From positions 1-15,612 of the forward strand of contig JAITAR010000087.1 in NCBI GenBank assembly GCA_031284025.1: a stretch of 15,612 bases of DNA, read 5' to 3'. Below, in pieces: positions 9,251 through 15,612 of this stretch. This DNA comes from Rickettsiales bacterium (GTDB lineage: Bacteria; Pseudomonadota; Alphaproteobacteria; Rickettsiales; UBA1997). The position numbers were made by a program, and so were the translations under genes. Each line of letters opens with the position of its first letter. Within the stretch, counting starts at the first letter, position 1. The notes beneath the pieces are model-generated. The model was given only the letters and a program-made list of their open reading frames with translations, was not told the origin of the DNA and did no database searches.

Positions 9251-9733
9251 TTAAGCCTGCAATTTCTCTCCGTAGGCAACCAAAAGTCTCGCCAGCTGTG
9301 AACCTGGTGCTCTGAGAACTCCAATAAACTTAGCTCTCACATCCTCCAGCGAACCAAGTGAAGCCAACTCTTCAACAAAACTAACATCCGCTACCTTCCC
9401 AGCAAAATAGGCAGTCTCAATCTTTATGTGGCCATTTTCTCTGGAAAATTTGCTGATAATACCTGAAAGAGCTGTAAAATCATTCGCATAGGAGATAGCT
9501 ATCTGATCGTGAAAATGGTCACTCAGATGGGAAAAATCTGTACCAGCTACGGCTCTTCGCATTAGAGTATTTTTTATAATTTTAACATTCGCCCCGGCAT
9601 CCTTCAGACTGGAGCGCAATTTTACAAAATCTTCTGCATTTAGCCCTTTGTAATTCAAAAGTATACACATTTGATGTTTTGACAGTATATCTCTTGTCAA
9701 ATCTATGGAACTTTGCTTTTTATTTCTATTCAT
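9251..9733 (-). CDS. rplJ: 50S ribosomal protein L10
   Basis: L10 forms the base of the ribosomal stalk and binds L7/L12 dimers through its C-terminal helix. The protein has 160 residues. The N-terminal RNA-binding part is recognisable (LLNYKGLNAEDFVKLRSSLK, then KIIKNTLMRRAV). The C-terminal part ends in a single APGSQLARLLVAYGEK block, where some alphaproteobacterial proteins have two similar blocks; this makes it slightly short and may limit the number of L7/L12 dimers held. Its start lies only 4 bases after the rplA stop, so translation is probably coupled. There is no room for the structured L10-binding leader known upstream of rplJ in many bacteria. Confidence 0.96.
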   Translation of the reverse strand: MNRNKKQSSIDLTRDILSKHQMCILLNYKGLNAEDFVKLRSSLKDAGANVKIIKNTLMRRAVAGTDFSHLSDHFHDQIAISYANDFTALSGIISKFSRENGHIKIETAYFAGKVADVSFVEELASLGSLEDVRAKFIGVLRAPGSQLARLLVAYGEKLQA

Positions 9734-9737
9734 AGTG

Positions 9738-10421
9738 CTACCTATTTCCTCCGGTTTTCTCTATATCCACAGCCACAGCTGAACCCATCGTTGTCGTTAG
9801 ATAGACGCTTTTTATATACTTATTCTTCACAGAATCGGGCTTTGCATCCTTTATGGCCGCAATCACGGCTTTTATGTTAAGCACAAGATCCTCATCACTG
9901 AAATTAACTTTACCGACGCTAGTATGGACTATCCCATATTTATCATTCTTAAAGTTTATTTTTCCTTTTATAGCTACAGTGGTGGCCGTGCCTACGTCCT
10001 CGGTAACATTACCGTTTCTCGGATTTGGCATGAGACCCCTCGGACCAAGTTTTTTAGCAATTTTGCTGAGACTCTTCATAGAATCCGGTGTGGCTATACA
10101 ATAGTCAAAATCCATAAATCCACCATCTATTTCATCTATCAATTCACTCAAACCCGCTCTAACGGCCCCGACACCCGTGGCCTCCCGCTGCAGAATCTCA
10201 TTGTCCGTAAATACCACAACCCTCACCTGCTTTCCTAGGCCAGTGGGCAATGCCACCGAACCCCTAATGTTCTGATGTGTCTGCTTAGCATCTATATTGA
10301 GATTAAAAACCATATCCACCGTCTCAACAAACTTCCGCTGTTTTTTCTGGGAATTTTCCTTGACTGCACTAATGGCATCAGTTAAGCTTACTAAATTTTC
10401 CGTCTCTTCATTCACTTTCAT
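9738..10421 (-). CDS. rplA: 50S ribosomal protein L1
   Basis: L1 binds 23S rRNA at the mobile L1 stalk near the E site and, in E. coli, represses its own operon. The protein has 227 residues, normal for the family. Family blocks are visible in order: a charged N terminus with FVETVDMVFNLNIDAKQ, the RGSVALPTGLGKQVRVVVF segment, KLGPRGLMPNPRNGNVT (the most conserved stretch), and the C-terminal YLTTTMGSAVAVD. It starts 6 bases after the rplK stop and ends 4 bases before rplJ, so the three genes form one translational block. Confidence 0.97.
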   Translation of the reverse strand: MKVNEETENLVSLTDAISAVKENSQKKQRKFVETVDMVFNLNIDAKQTHQNIRGSVALPTGLGKQVRVVVFTDNEILQREATGVGAVRAGLSELIDEIDGGFMDFDYCIATPDSMKSLSKIAKKLGPRGLMPNPRNGNVTEDVGTATTVAIKGKINFKNDKYGIVHTSVGKVNFSDEDLVLNIKAVIAAIKDAKPDSVKNKYIKSVYLTTTMGSAVAVDIEKTGGNR

Positions 10422-10427
10422 ATGTCA

Positions 10428-10865
10428 CTACCCCTCAACTACCTGCAATCCCATGGACAAAGCAGAACCTTTTATCATTTCCATACATGCCCCTAAATCC
10501 TTAGTGTTAAGATCAGCCATCTTTTTTCTGGCAACGTTCTCTATCTGTTTTAAAGTAATAGTTCCAGCCATGTCCTTTCCCGAATTAGAGGATCCTTTCT
10601 TCAACCCTATTTCGCTTTTTATCAAAAAAGTCACTGGAGGCTCCTTAGTGATAAAAGTAAAACTCTTATCCTTATATATAGAAATAACCACTGGTATAGG
10701 TGTACCCTGTTCGTAGTTGAACTTCATGGCATTAAACTGTTTACAAAAGTCCATTATGTTCACTCCTCTCGGGCCAAGAGCAGTACCAATTGGTGGAGCT
10801 GGATTTGCCTTAGCAACTGGCACTTGCAGATTAACTCTAGCAACAACTTCCTTCTTAACAGCCAT
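10428..10865 (-). CDS. rplK: 50S ribosomal protein L11
   Basis: L11 binds the GTPase-associated region of 23S rRNA together with the stalk. The protein has 145 residues, the usual length. The N-terminal domain carries the proline-rich PAPPIGTALGPRGVNIMDFC segment (about residues 22-41), and the RNA-binding C-terminal domain includes GTITLKQIENVARKKMADLN. The ATG at 10865 has AGGG four bases upstream. It follows nusG by 34 bases. I do not see a convincing L1-binding structure in that short gap. Confidence 0.98.
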   Translation of the reverse strand: MAVKKEVVARVNLQVPVAKANPAPPIGTALGPRGVNIMDFCKQFNAMKFNYEQGTPIPVVISIYKDKSFTFITKEPPVTFLIKSEIGLKKGSSNSGKDMAGTITLKQIENVARKKMADLNTKDLGACMEMIKGSALSMGLQVVEG

Positions 10866-10899
10866 TTTCCCTGCCTAAATTAATTGATAAAATTCACCA

Positions 10900-11415
10900 T
10901 CACACCTTCTCCACTTTGGAGGAATCGATGTCTATTATAGTACTTCTGCCAAATATGGATATTGCTATCTTCAGAAGATTTTTTGACTCATCCTTACCCT
11001 CGACTATCCCGTTGAACGACTCAAAGTGTCCCTCTTTGATTCTCACAGAATCACCGATTTCAAATTTGTCCTCTTCCGCTGTAACACACTGCGCCGCCTC
11101 TCGTTTCATTTTCTCTATCTTTTCCGGAGATACACTTTCAGGTTTTGCCGTCTTACCGAGAAATCCTATTACCCGCGGTATGGATCGTATCTTATTTATT
11201 GTATCCAGATCGGAGGTCATATTAATAAATACGTAATTCTGAAACACCTTCTGATCAACTTCAACTTTCTTATTTCTCCGTATCTCGAAAACCTTCTTCA
11301 TGGGAACAAAGGCTTCTCTGATACTACCATCCACTGCCGCCATTCTGTTTATTTCTTCACTAACTTTAATTTCGCTACCAGAATAGGTAGCAAGGGTGTA
11401 CCACTTATAATCCAT
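10900..11415 (-). CDS. nusG: Transcription termination/antitermination protein NusG
   Basis: NusG binds the polymerase clamp, increases elongation rate, and links polymerase to Rho or to ribosomal protein S10. The protein has 171 residues. The N-terminal NGN domain starts at WYTLATYSGSEIKV and includes the hydrophobic QNYVFINM strand and IPRVIGFLG. A linker (about 90-115) leads to the C-terminal KOW domain (GDSVRIKEGHFESFNGIVEG, residues 121-140). Its ATG overlaps the secE stop (TAATG, 1 base), so the two are translationally coupled, as is common for secE-nusG. Confidence 0.96.
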   Translation of the reverse strand: MDYKWYTLATYSGSEIKVSEEINRMAAVDGSIREAFVPMKKVFEIRRNKKVEVDQKVFQNYVFINMTSDLDTINKIRSIPRVIGFLGKTAKPESVSPEKIEKMKREAAQCVTAEEDKFEIGDSVRIKEGHFESFNGIVEGKDESKNLLKIAISIFGRSTIIDIDSSKVEKV

Positions 11416-11600
11416 TAGAGAATCCCAAAAAAGAGCCTTATTAATCTAGAAATAACAAAATCCGATGTGCTCACAAACATCATAAAAATCGCGATCATCA
11501 CAACGATAACCACAGAGGTAATCCTAACGTCCTGCCTTGTCGGAAACTTGATATTCCTCGCTTCTCTGACAACATCCCTAAAATAATTAACTAGCTGCAT
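11415..11600 (-). CDS. secE: Preprotein translocase subunit SecE
   Basis: SecE is the small inner-membrane subunit that clamps SecY in the SecYEG protein-export channel. I choose the ATG at 11600, giving 61 residues. A longer frame upstream runs through the tRNA-Trp gene and is not credible as coding. The protein starts with a cytoplasmic amphipathic helix (VVREARNIKFPTRQDVRITS, the conserved SecE segment with the P-T-R core), followed by one membrane span (about residues 28-48, VVIVVMIAIFMMFV). This short one-span form is typical of most bacteria other than enterics. It lies 13 bases after tRNA-Trp and overlaps nusG by 1 base. Confidence 0.93.
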   Translation of the reverse strand: MQLVNYFRDVVREARNIKFPTRQDVRITSVVIVVMIAIFMMFVSTSDFVISRLIRLFFGIL

Positions 11601-11605
11601 AGGAT

Positions 11606-11610
11606 CTCCC
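11606..11610 (-). promoter_or_regulatory. Ribosome binding site deciding the secE start
   Basis: GGGAG on the minus strand lies 5 bases before the ATG at 11600 and just past the CCA end of tRNA-Trp. It favours this start over the upstream in-frame ATG at 11612, which has only tRNA sequence before it. Confidence 0.6.
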
Positions 11611-11613
11611 ATT

Positions 11614-11689
11614 TGGCAGGGGTGAAAGGATTTGAACCCTCGACCAATGGTTTTGGAGACCATTGCTCTACCAGCTGAGCTACACCCCT
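11614..11689 (-). tRNA. tRNA-Trp (anticodon CCA)
   Basis: The folded gene has acceptor AGGGGTG/CACCCCT, D stem GCTC/GAGC, anticodon stem ATGGT/ACCAT with loop CTCCAAA (anticodon CCA), and T stem GAGGG/CCTTT around TTCAAAT. The discriminator is G and the terminal CCA is encoded, making 76 bases. It lies between tuf and secE, a position shared by many bacterial phyla, and must be processed out of the operon transcript. The tRNA carries tryptophan for UGG codons. Confidence 0.97.
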
Positions 11690-11832
11690 AAACATACCGA
11701 CTCCACCACCTCTTTCTCCTCCCAGGGCAAACATCAAAAACCTTCCTAGCACTCGCCCGATTACCCACCATACATTACACATTTCCACTTTCCGTATCCA
11801 GTTTTTCTTCTGAAAATTATACAGCTCTGCAC

Positions 11833-13026
11833 CTACTCGAAAATCTCACTGACAACGCCAGCGCCGACGGTATGCCCACCCTCGCGGATAGCGAATCTCC
11901 TTCCTTTCTCCATAGCAATGGGAGCAATAAGATTAACCTCAAGATTTACATTATCCCCTGGCATTACCATCTCTACGCCATCGGGTAAGACAACGGAGCC
12001 AGTAACATCTGTAGTGCTGAAATAGAATTGAGGTCTGTAATTCTTGAAAAATGGAGTATGTCTACCACCTTCCTCTTTTGTAAGCACATAGACAGTCGAC
12101 TTAAAATGTGTGTGAGGATTTATACTTCCCGGTTTGCAGAGAACTTGTCCCCTTTCAACGTCTTCTCTCTTCGTTCCTCTCAAAAGGACACCGATGTTAT
12201 CACCGGCCTGACCCTGGTCGAGCAATTTTCTAAACATCTCCACTCCAATGCAGGTCGTTTTCTGTGTGGCCCTGAGTCCAACAATCTCAACCTCCTCTCC
12301 CAGTTTAATCACTCCCCTGTCAACTCTGCCAGTAACAACGGTACCTCTTCCGGGAATTGAGAACACGTCCTCGATAGACATTAGAAACGGACCATCTATT
12401 GGTCTTACCGGCTCCGGAATATAGCTATCCACACTTTCCATAAGTTTTACTATAGCCTTCTCGCCGATATCACTCTGATCACCACCCAGAGCCTTTAGAG
12501 CAGAGCCTCTAACTATAGGTATGGAATCTCCTGGAAAATCGTAGGAGGTCAACAAGTCTCGCACTTCCATCTCAACCAAATCAACCAACTCCGGATCGTC
12601 CATCATATCAACCTTATTCAGAAACACGACTATGTACGGAACACCAACCTGCTTTGCCAACAATATGTGCTCCCTAGTCTGTGGCATAGGACCATCAGCC
12701 GCCGACACAACCAGTATAGCTCCGTCCATCTGGGCGGCACCAGTTATCATATTCTTTATGTAGTCAGCATGGCCTGGACAATCGACATGGGCATAGTGCC
12801 TATTAGCAGTCTCATATTCAACGTGAGTGGTATTGATGGTAATACCCCTCTCTTTCTCTTCCGGAGCGTTGTCTATGTCATCATAGGCTTTCACGATTAT
12901 ATTCTTATTTGTTTTCCCCAGAACAGTCGTTATCGCGGCAGTCAGAGTTGTTTTACCATGATCAACGTGTCCAATGGTACCAACATTAATGTGTGGCTTG
13001 GTCCTCTGAAAAGTCTCCTTACACAT
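11833..13026 (-). CDS. tuf: Translation elongation factor Tu
   Basis: EF-Tu is the GTPase that delivers aminoacyl-tRNA to the ribosome. The protein has 397 residues, near full family length. The P loop GHVDHGKT is at 19-26, the switch I segment GITINTTH at 61-68, DCPGH at 82-86 and NKVD at 137-140, followed by GSALK. Domains 2 and 3 are complete (PGRGTVVTGRVDRG, GDNIGVLLRGTKREDVERG, then REGGHTVGAGVVSEIFE at the end). AAGGTG lies 8 bases before the ATG. The gene is 27 bases after tRNA-Gly and 143 bases before tRNA-Trp, matching the tufB arrangement of E. coli. Whether it is the only tuf copy in the genome cannot be seen here. Confidence 0.98.
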   Translation of the reverse strand: MCKETFQRTKPHINVGTIGHVDHGKTTLTAAITTVLGKTNKNIIVKAYDDIDNAPEEKERGITINTTHVEYETANRHYAHVDCPGHADYIKNMITGAAQMDGAILVVSAADGPMPQTREHILLAKQVGVPYIVVFLNKVDMMDDPELVDLVEMEVRDLLTSYDFPGDSIPIVRGSALKALGGDQSDIGEKAIVKLMESVDSYIPEPVRPIDGPFLMSIEDVFSIPGRGTVVTGRVDRGVIKLGEEVEIVGLRATQKTTCIGVEMFRKLLDQGQAGDNIGVLLRGTKREDVERGQVLCKPGSINPHTHFKSTVYVLTKEEGGRHTPFFKNYRPQFYFSTTDVTGSVVLPDGVEMVMPGDNVNLEVNLIAPIAMEKGRRFAIREGGHTVGAGVVSEIFE

Positions 13027-13053
13027 AGTTATTTCACCTTAACAATTAATAAA

Positions 13054-13127
13054 TGGTGCGGGTGATGGGAATCGGACCCACGTGTCTAGCTTGGAAGGCT
13101 AACGCTCTACCATTGAGCTACACCCGC
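13054..13127 (-). tRNA. tRNA-Gly (anticodon UCC)
   Basis: The gene has acceptor GCGGGTG/CACCCGC, D stem GCTC/GAGC, anticodon stem TTAGC/GCTAG with loop CTTCCAA (anticodon TCC), and T stem GTGGG/CCCAT around TCCGATT. The discriminator is A and CCA is encoded (74 bases). It reads GGA and probably GGG codons. It is 27 bases upstream of tuf on the same strand, so it very likely shares its transcript. E. coli also has a tRNA-Gly(UCC), glyT, in its tufB operon. Confidence 0.97.
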
Positions 13128-13630
13128 CGCTACCGGGCATACTTTCTCCTACTTTGGGAAAAGTAGTACGAATCAATACAATTAACCGCTGACTCTAAAC
13201 AGCCAAATTTAAATTGCAAGCAAGTTGTTTGATTTTTGGGTCTGTCCACCAACCCTACATAATAGGTTTTCGCTATATTTCCTAGACTGACCGATAGAAA
13301 CTCTTAATCAATCCACATTAACACAGTATTTATTATTTCCCATATCTCTGGCAAAAGCCTTTGCTTTTCTTCTGAAGAATCTCTACTTTGTTCATAGTAT
13401 GAAGATTACATACAATTTACATCATATCCATTCCCATCGGAAATAGTCTCGGCAGTTATTTCTCTAGTTTTTCTAGTCATCTTTTTCGAAACCAAAGTTA
13501 TCACTAATAGGTGCGTCCATTCTACTTGTTGGTTGGATGTCAAGAAAAATATATGTAGGTGGGCAGAACCTCATTGCCTTTAAAACATTGTCTTTAAAAA
13601 AATCGATGGTACGATGGAGCTGTAGTTTGT
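13128..13630. other. 503-base gap with no recognised gene
   Basis: The region lies between divergent tRNA-Gly and tRNA-Leu, so it must contain their promoters. A weak candidate for the tRNA-Gly/tuf transcript is TTGCTT (13223-13218), then 18 bases, then TTTAGA (13199-13194) on the minus strand; the match is poor. Two small hairpins are visible: CTACTTT/AAAGTAG (13149-13155 with 13160-13166) and AAAAGC/GCTTTT (13353-13358 with 13363-13368). One minus-strand frame runs from 13570 to 13130 with only two internal stops, both TAA, at 13408-13406 and 13306-13304, leaving open stretches of 54, 33 and 57 codons. A plus-strand frame here is also fairly open. A decayed gene is possible, but no family is recognisable and no good start with a ribosome site was found. 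I see no signature of RNase P RNA, tmRNA or 4.5S RNA. Confidence 0.5.
13588..13615 (+). promoter_or_regulatory. Candidate promoter for tRNA-Leu
   Basis: TTGTCT (13588-13593) is followed after 16 bases by TACGAT (13610-13615), which matches TATAAT at four of six positions. The tRNA begins 15 bases after the -10 element, so the leader would be only about 8 bases, a common design for single tRNA genes. The -35 match is weak. Confidence 0.35.
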
Positions 13631-13715
13631 GCGGTTATGGTGAAATTGGTATACACGCAATGTTGAGGTCGTTGTCTCGCGAGAGGTGGAGGTTCAAGTC
13701 CTCTTAACCGCACCA
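13631..13715 (+). tRNA. tRNA-Leu (anticodon GAG)
   Basis: This is an 85-base class II tRNA. The acceptor is GCGGTTA/TAACCGC, the D stem GTG/CAC, and the anticodon stem CAATG/CGTTG with loop TTGAGGT (anticodon GAG). The long variable arm is TCTC/GAGA, and the T stem GGAGG/CCTCT surrounds TTCAAGT. The discriminator is A and CCA is encoded. It reads CUC and CUU leucine codons. It is the only intact recognised gene on the plus strand in this half of the window and ends 21 bases before the stop of the convergent phosphatase gene. No T-rich terminator follows it. Confidence 0.96.
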
Positions 13716-13736
13716 AATGTTCCCGGCATTCAGAGA

Positions 13737-14561
13737 CTAGCTGTTGAAGAGATTATCCGCCTTCAATGATTCGTAGATGCTTGGGTCACACATAAGATAT
13801 CTGCTATTTAGTGACCAGTCGCCGTTTATAATTCTGTTATCTATACTTTCTAGATCTCTATCATTTTCCACGTCTCTGAAACATAGTCCAATGTTCTTTG
13901 CTATTGGTAATGTGGCGGTAATGTCCCATAACTTTGATGACTCGCCAAAAAAACTTGCTATGCTTTTGCCGGCCAGTGTGTAGAACGCTATGACATAGGT
14001 TGAATATAGGTCGATTATGCTGTATTTTCTGAAATTCTCATTACAAATTCTGTGGTGTAGAATTATGTCTCTGCCGGTAAATACTTGTTTTTCGCTTCGA
14101 CTGAGATTAACAATCTTTTCTTTTTTACTAAACGCTCCACTGACAAAATAGCTACTAGTGTCATCGTTGTATAGCAGTTCCCCAGTTGATGGCATATATA
14201 TGGCGCCGAGATATGGTTTGAAATTTCTATATAGCCCAACTGCTATGGCCCAAAGTGGAAATCCATGGTAGTAGGTGTTGGTGCCATCTATAGGATCTAT
14301 TGTCCAAAGATATTCGGTCCCAGGCTCAAATAGGTCTTCGGTGGTCTCCGGTAGATTTTCTTCGTCCAATATTCTGTGTCCCCTAGAATTCAGATAATAT
14401 TCTATTTCTCTTCTGAAGAGTTTAGAAATGCTCAGATCGGACTGGGTAACAATACTCATATCTGGCTTTAAACTCGCACTTAGATTTTTCTGCTGTCTTT
14501 TAGCCAGACGACCGGCTTTTCTAATAAAATGCAATATAATGTCAGTGAATTCGTTTGTCAT
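13737..14561 (-). CDS. Inositol monophosphatase family phosphatase
   Basis: This is a 274-residue metal-dependent phosphatase of the inositol monophosphatase / bisphosphate nucleotidase fold. The signature residues are in order: KPDMSIVTQSD near 32-42, ILDEE with E67 and E68, DPIDGTN at 89-95 (magnesium-binding aspartates), and LWD at 211-213 with catalytic D213 in KLWDITATLPI. The family includes SuhB, histidinol-phosphate phosphatase (HisN) and CysQ, and the motifs alone do not decide the substrate. HisN-like or sugar/inositol phosphatase activity is plausible, and SuhB-type roles in rRNA transcription are also known. The start at 14561 lies inside the 3' end of rnpA (20-base overlap), implying coupled translation. 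Its own ribosome site is weak. No membrane segment is seen. Confidence 0.9.
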   Translation of the reverse strand: MTNEFTDIILHFIRKAGRLAKRQQKNLSASLKPDMSIVTQSDLSISKLFRREIEYYLNSRGHRILDEENLPETTEDLFEPGTEYLWTIDPIDGTNTYYHGFPLWAIAVGLYRNFKPYLGAIYMPSTGELLYNDDTSSYFVSGAFSKKEKIVNLSRSEKQVFTGRDIILHHRICNENFRKYSIIDLYSTYVIAFYTLAGKSIASFFGESSKLWDITATLPIAKNIGLCFRDVENDRDLESIDNRIINGDWSLNSRYLMCDPSIYESLKADNLFNS

Positions 14562-14943
14562 ATTTTATCTTAAATTCGCTAAAAAGTTTTTCTACACCAC
14601 GAAATAGGTCACTATAGTTGATGCTAGAAAAATTCTCTATTACCACTATCACATAGTCTACGTAGTTAGAATATAAATTACAATTGTTTAATGATATTGT
14701 TTCAAGTATAGCTCTAATTCTTCGCCGGAGTTTATTTCTCACGGTAGCTCGTCTATCTATCTTTTTCGTAATTACAAAACCAAATCTCACCGAAGTCCTG
14801 TGATCTACACTGCCACCAGCTTCGGATTTTCCAGGATTCGCAGTTTTTCCCAGCAAAATCATGCTGCGATTTCTTACCTTGACATCAGGTCTATTCTGCA
14901 CCCTGAGAAAATCTCTTCTTGACCTAATGGCTACTATTTTCAC
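14542..14943 (-). CDS. rnpA: Ribonuclease P protein component
   Basis: RnpA is the protein cofactor that helps the RNase P RNA remove 5' leaders from precursor tRNAs. The protein has 133 residues (E. coli 119), read from a GTG at 14943. The family's features are visible: SRRDFLRV near the start, the RFGFVITKK strand, and the RNA-binding motif RNKLRRRIRA (69-78, the RNR region). An extra polar loop of about 18 residues (about 34-51, NPGKSEAGGS) sits between the first strands. In most bacteria rpmH lies just upstream; here the 108 bases before rnpA lead to prfB instead and contain no L34 gene. The C-terminal end overlaps the phosphatase gene. Confidence 0.9.
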   Translation of the reverse strand: MKIVAIRSRRDFLRVQNRPDVKVRNRSMILLGKTANPGKSEAGGSVDHRTSVRFGFVITKKIDRRATVRNKLRRRIRAILETISLNNCNLYSNYVDYVIVVIENFSSINYSDLFRGVEKLFSEFKIKYDKRIH

Positions 14944-14952
14944 TATATGTAA

Positions 14953-14957
14953 CTCCT
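14953..14957 (-). promoter_or_regulatory. Ribosome binding site supporting the GTG start of rnpA
   Basis: AGGAG on the minus strand is 9 bases upstream of the GTG at 14943 and is the best Shine-Dalgarno match in this gap. It supports a start just before the conserved RSRRDFLRV segment. Confidence 0.6.
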
Positions 14958-15051
14958 ACTGCCCACGTAAAAAATAACTTTTCTCATCTAAGCTAGCTCT
15001 ATCATTTTGATTTTCAATCCGTACCTCAATATAACACTCAACTTTCCTTAG

Positions 15052-15612
15052 CTAGGAATTTTGTCTGCTGGAAACAATGCAACTCTTGATGAAATCATTA
15101 AGATATTCACCATTCATCATTTTTTCAAAATTACTTACCTGATAGCCACTGCGCAAATCTTTTATCAGTTGATAGGGGTTCATAATGTAGTTTCTCACCT
15201 GATGCCCCCAACCTATGCTTGTTTTTTTATTGTCTAATTCCTCCTTCTCCCTTTGCCGCTTCTGCCTCTCCTGTTCGTAGAGCTTAGCTTTCAATAGTTT
15301 CATTGCCTCCTCTCTATTTTGATGCTGTGATCTTTGATTCTGGCAGCTAACTGTTATCTTGGTTGGCAGGTGGGTAATTCTTACAGCAGAGTCAGTTTTA
15401 TTCACATGTTGTCCTCCAGCTCCGGACGACCTATAGGTATCTATCCGCAGACAATTTTCATCCACAACTATGCTGATCTCATCGCTAAAGACTGGATAGA
15501 CCCAGACGCTGGAAAAACTGGTCTGTCTTTTGCCATTGGCGTTGTAGGGAGACATCCTGACCAATCTATGAATTCCGCTTTCATTTTTCAGCCAACCAAA
15601 GGTGTTAGTGCC
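15052..15612 (-). CDS. prfB: Peptide chain release factor 2 (C-terminal part, partial)
   Basis: RF2 recognises UGA and UAA stop codons and triggers peptide release. The frame is open to the window edge, giving 186 residues of the C-terminal half; the N-terminal domain and the usual programmed-frameshift site near codon 25 lie outside. The stop-codon-reading tripeptide appears as SPY (residues 21-23 of the fragment; E. coli has SPF), a form I recall in alphaproteobacterial RF2. The catalytic GGQ is at 66-68 in SSGAGGQHVNKTDSAVRITH. RF2 rather than RF1 is shown by SSVWVYP, IGWGHQVRNY and NPYQLIKDLRSG. A charged helix follows the GGQ domain. It lies 108 bases upstream of rnpA on the same strand and may be cotranscribed with it. 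Confidence 0.95.
   Translation of the reverse strand, partial: GTNTFGWLKNESGIHRLVRMSPYNANGKRQTSFSSVWVYPVFSDEISIVVDENCLRIDTYRSSGAGGQHVNKTDSAVRITHLPTKITVSCQNQRSQHQNREEAMKLLKAKLYEQERQKRQREKEELDNKKTSIGWGHQVRNYIMNPYQLIKDLRSGYQVSNFEKMMNGEYLNDFIKSCIVSSRQNS

Noticed and set aside
11591..11788. A 65-codon minus-strand frame covering tRNA-Trp and its flanks
   Set aside because: It runs through the tRNA gene (the GVAQLVEQ string is a translated tRNA 5' half), so it is a spurious frame.
13406..13480. A 24-residue minus-strand ORF starting MTRKTREITAET
   Set aside because: No Shine-Dalgarno sequence and no known family; it is better viewed as part of the possible decayed frame described for the gap.
13497..13548. 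A perfect TTGACA on the minus strand near 13541 with TAGAAT downstream as a promoter
   Set aside because: The spacing between the two is 13 bases, too short for a sigma70 promoter.
15541..15548. SPY in place of SPF in RF2 as altered stop-codon reading
   Set aside because: SPY occurs in alphaproteobacterial RF2 proteins as I recall them, and genes in this window use ordinary TAA, TAG and TGA stops, so no recoding is indicated.

Overview
The window is about 15.6 kb of AT-rich, densely coded bacterial DNA. It carries the conserved EF-Tu / ribosomal protein / RNA polymerase cluster on the minus strand. Several proteins point to Alphaproteobacteria. The RF2 fragment has the alphaproteobacterial wording around its GGQ loop (SSVWVYP, IDTYRSSGAGGQHVN, IGWGHQ). 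The polymerase beta subunit carries the proteobacterial insertion ahead of its active-site lysines, and L10 ends in the APGSQLARLLVAYGEK form. High A+T, very small gaps and a charged repeat protein at the left edge suggest a host-associated lineage of the Rickettsiales/Holosporales kind. That last step is inference; no genus can be named from the sequence alone.

Layout from left to right. At 1-276 is the 3' end of a plus-strand gene for a highly charged protein with a 15-residue repeat. It converges on rpoC across a 190-base gap. From 467 to 13127, all on the minus strand and so transcribed right to left, the order is tRNA-Gly(UCC), tuf, tRNA-Trp(CCA), secE, nusG, rplK, rplA, rplJ, rplL, rpoB, rpoC. 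Spacing is tight (a 1-base overlap at secE/nusG, and gaps of 4 to 60 bases among most protein genes). A 93-base gap before rpoB holds a good sigma70-type promoter candidate. The usual rpsL-rpsG-fusA genes do not follow rpoC.

The only long stretch without a recognised gene is 13128-13630. It should contain the main promoter for the tRNA-Gly/tuf transcript and the promoter for a plus-strand tRNA-Leu(GAG). It also shows reading frames with unusually few stops and may hold a decayed gene. To its right, again on the minus strand, are an inositol-monophosphatase-family gene overlapping rnpA by 20 bases, then rnpA without rpmH beside it, and the C-terminal half of prfB cut by the window edge.

Together the genes serve gene expression: tRNA supply and processing (tRNAs, RNase P protein), elongation (EF-Tu, L11, L1, L10, L7/L12), termination (RF2), transcription (beta, beta', NusG) and protein export (SecE). 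The system is ordinary core machinery. The less ordinary points are the ER/K repeat protein, the variant rifampicin pocket, the gap at 13128-13630 and several breaks in usual gene order.
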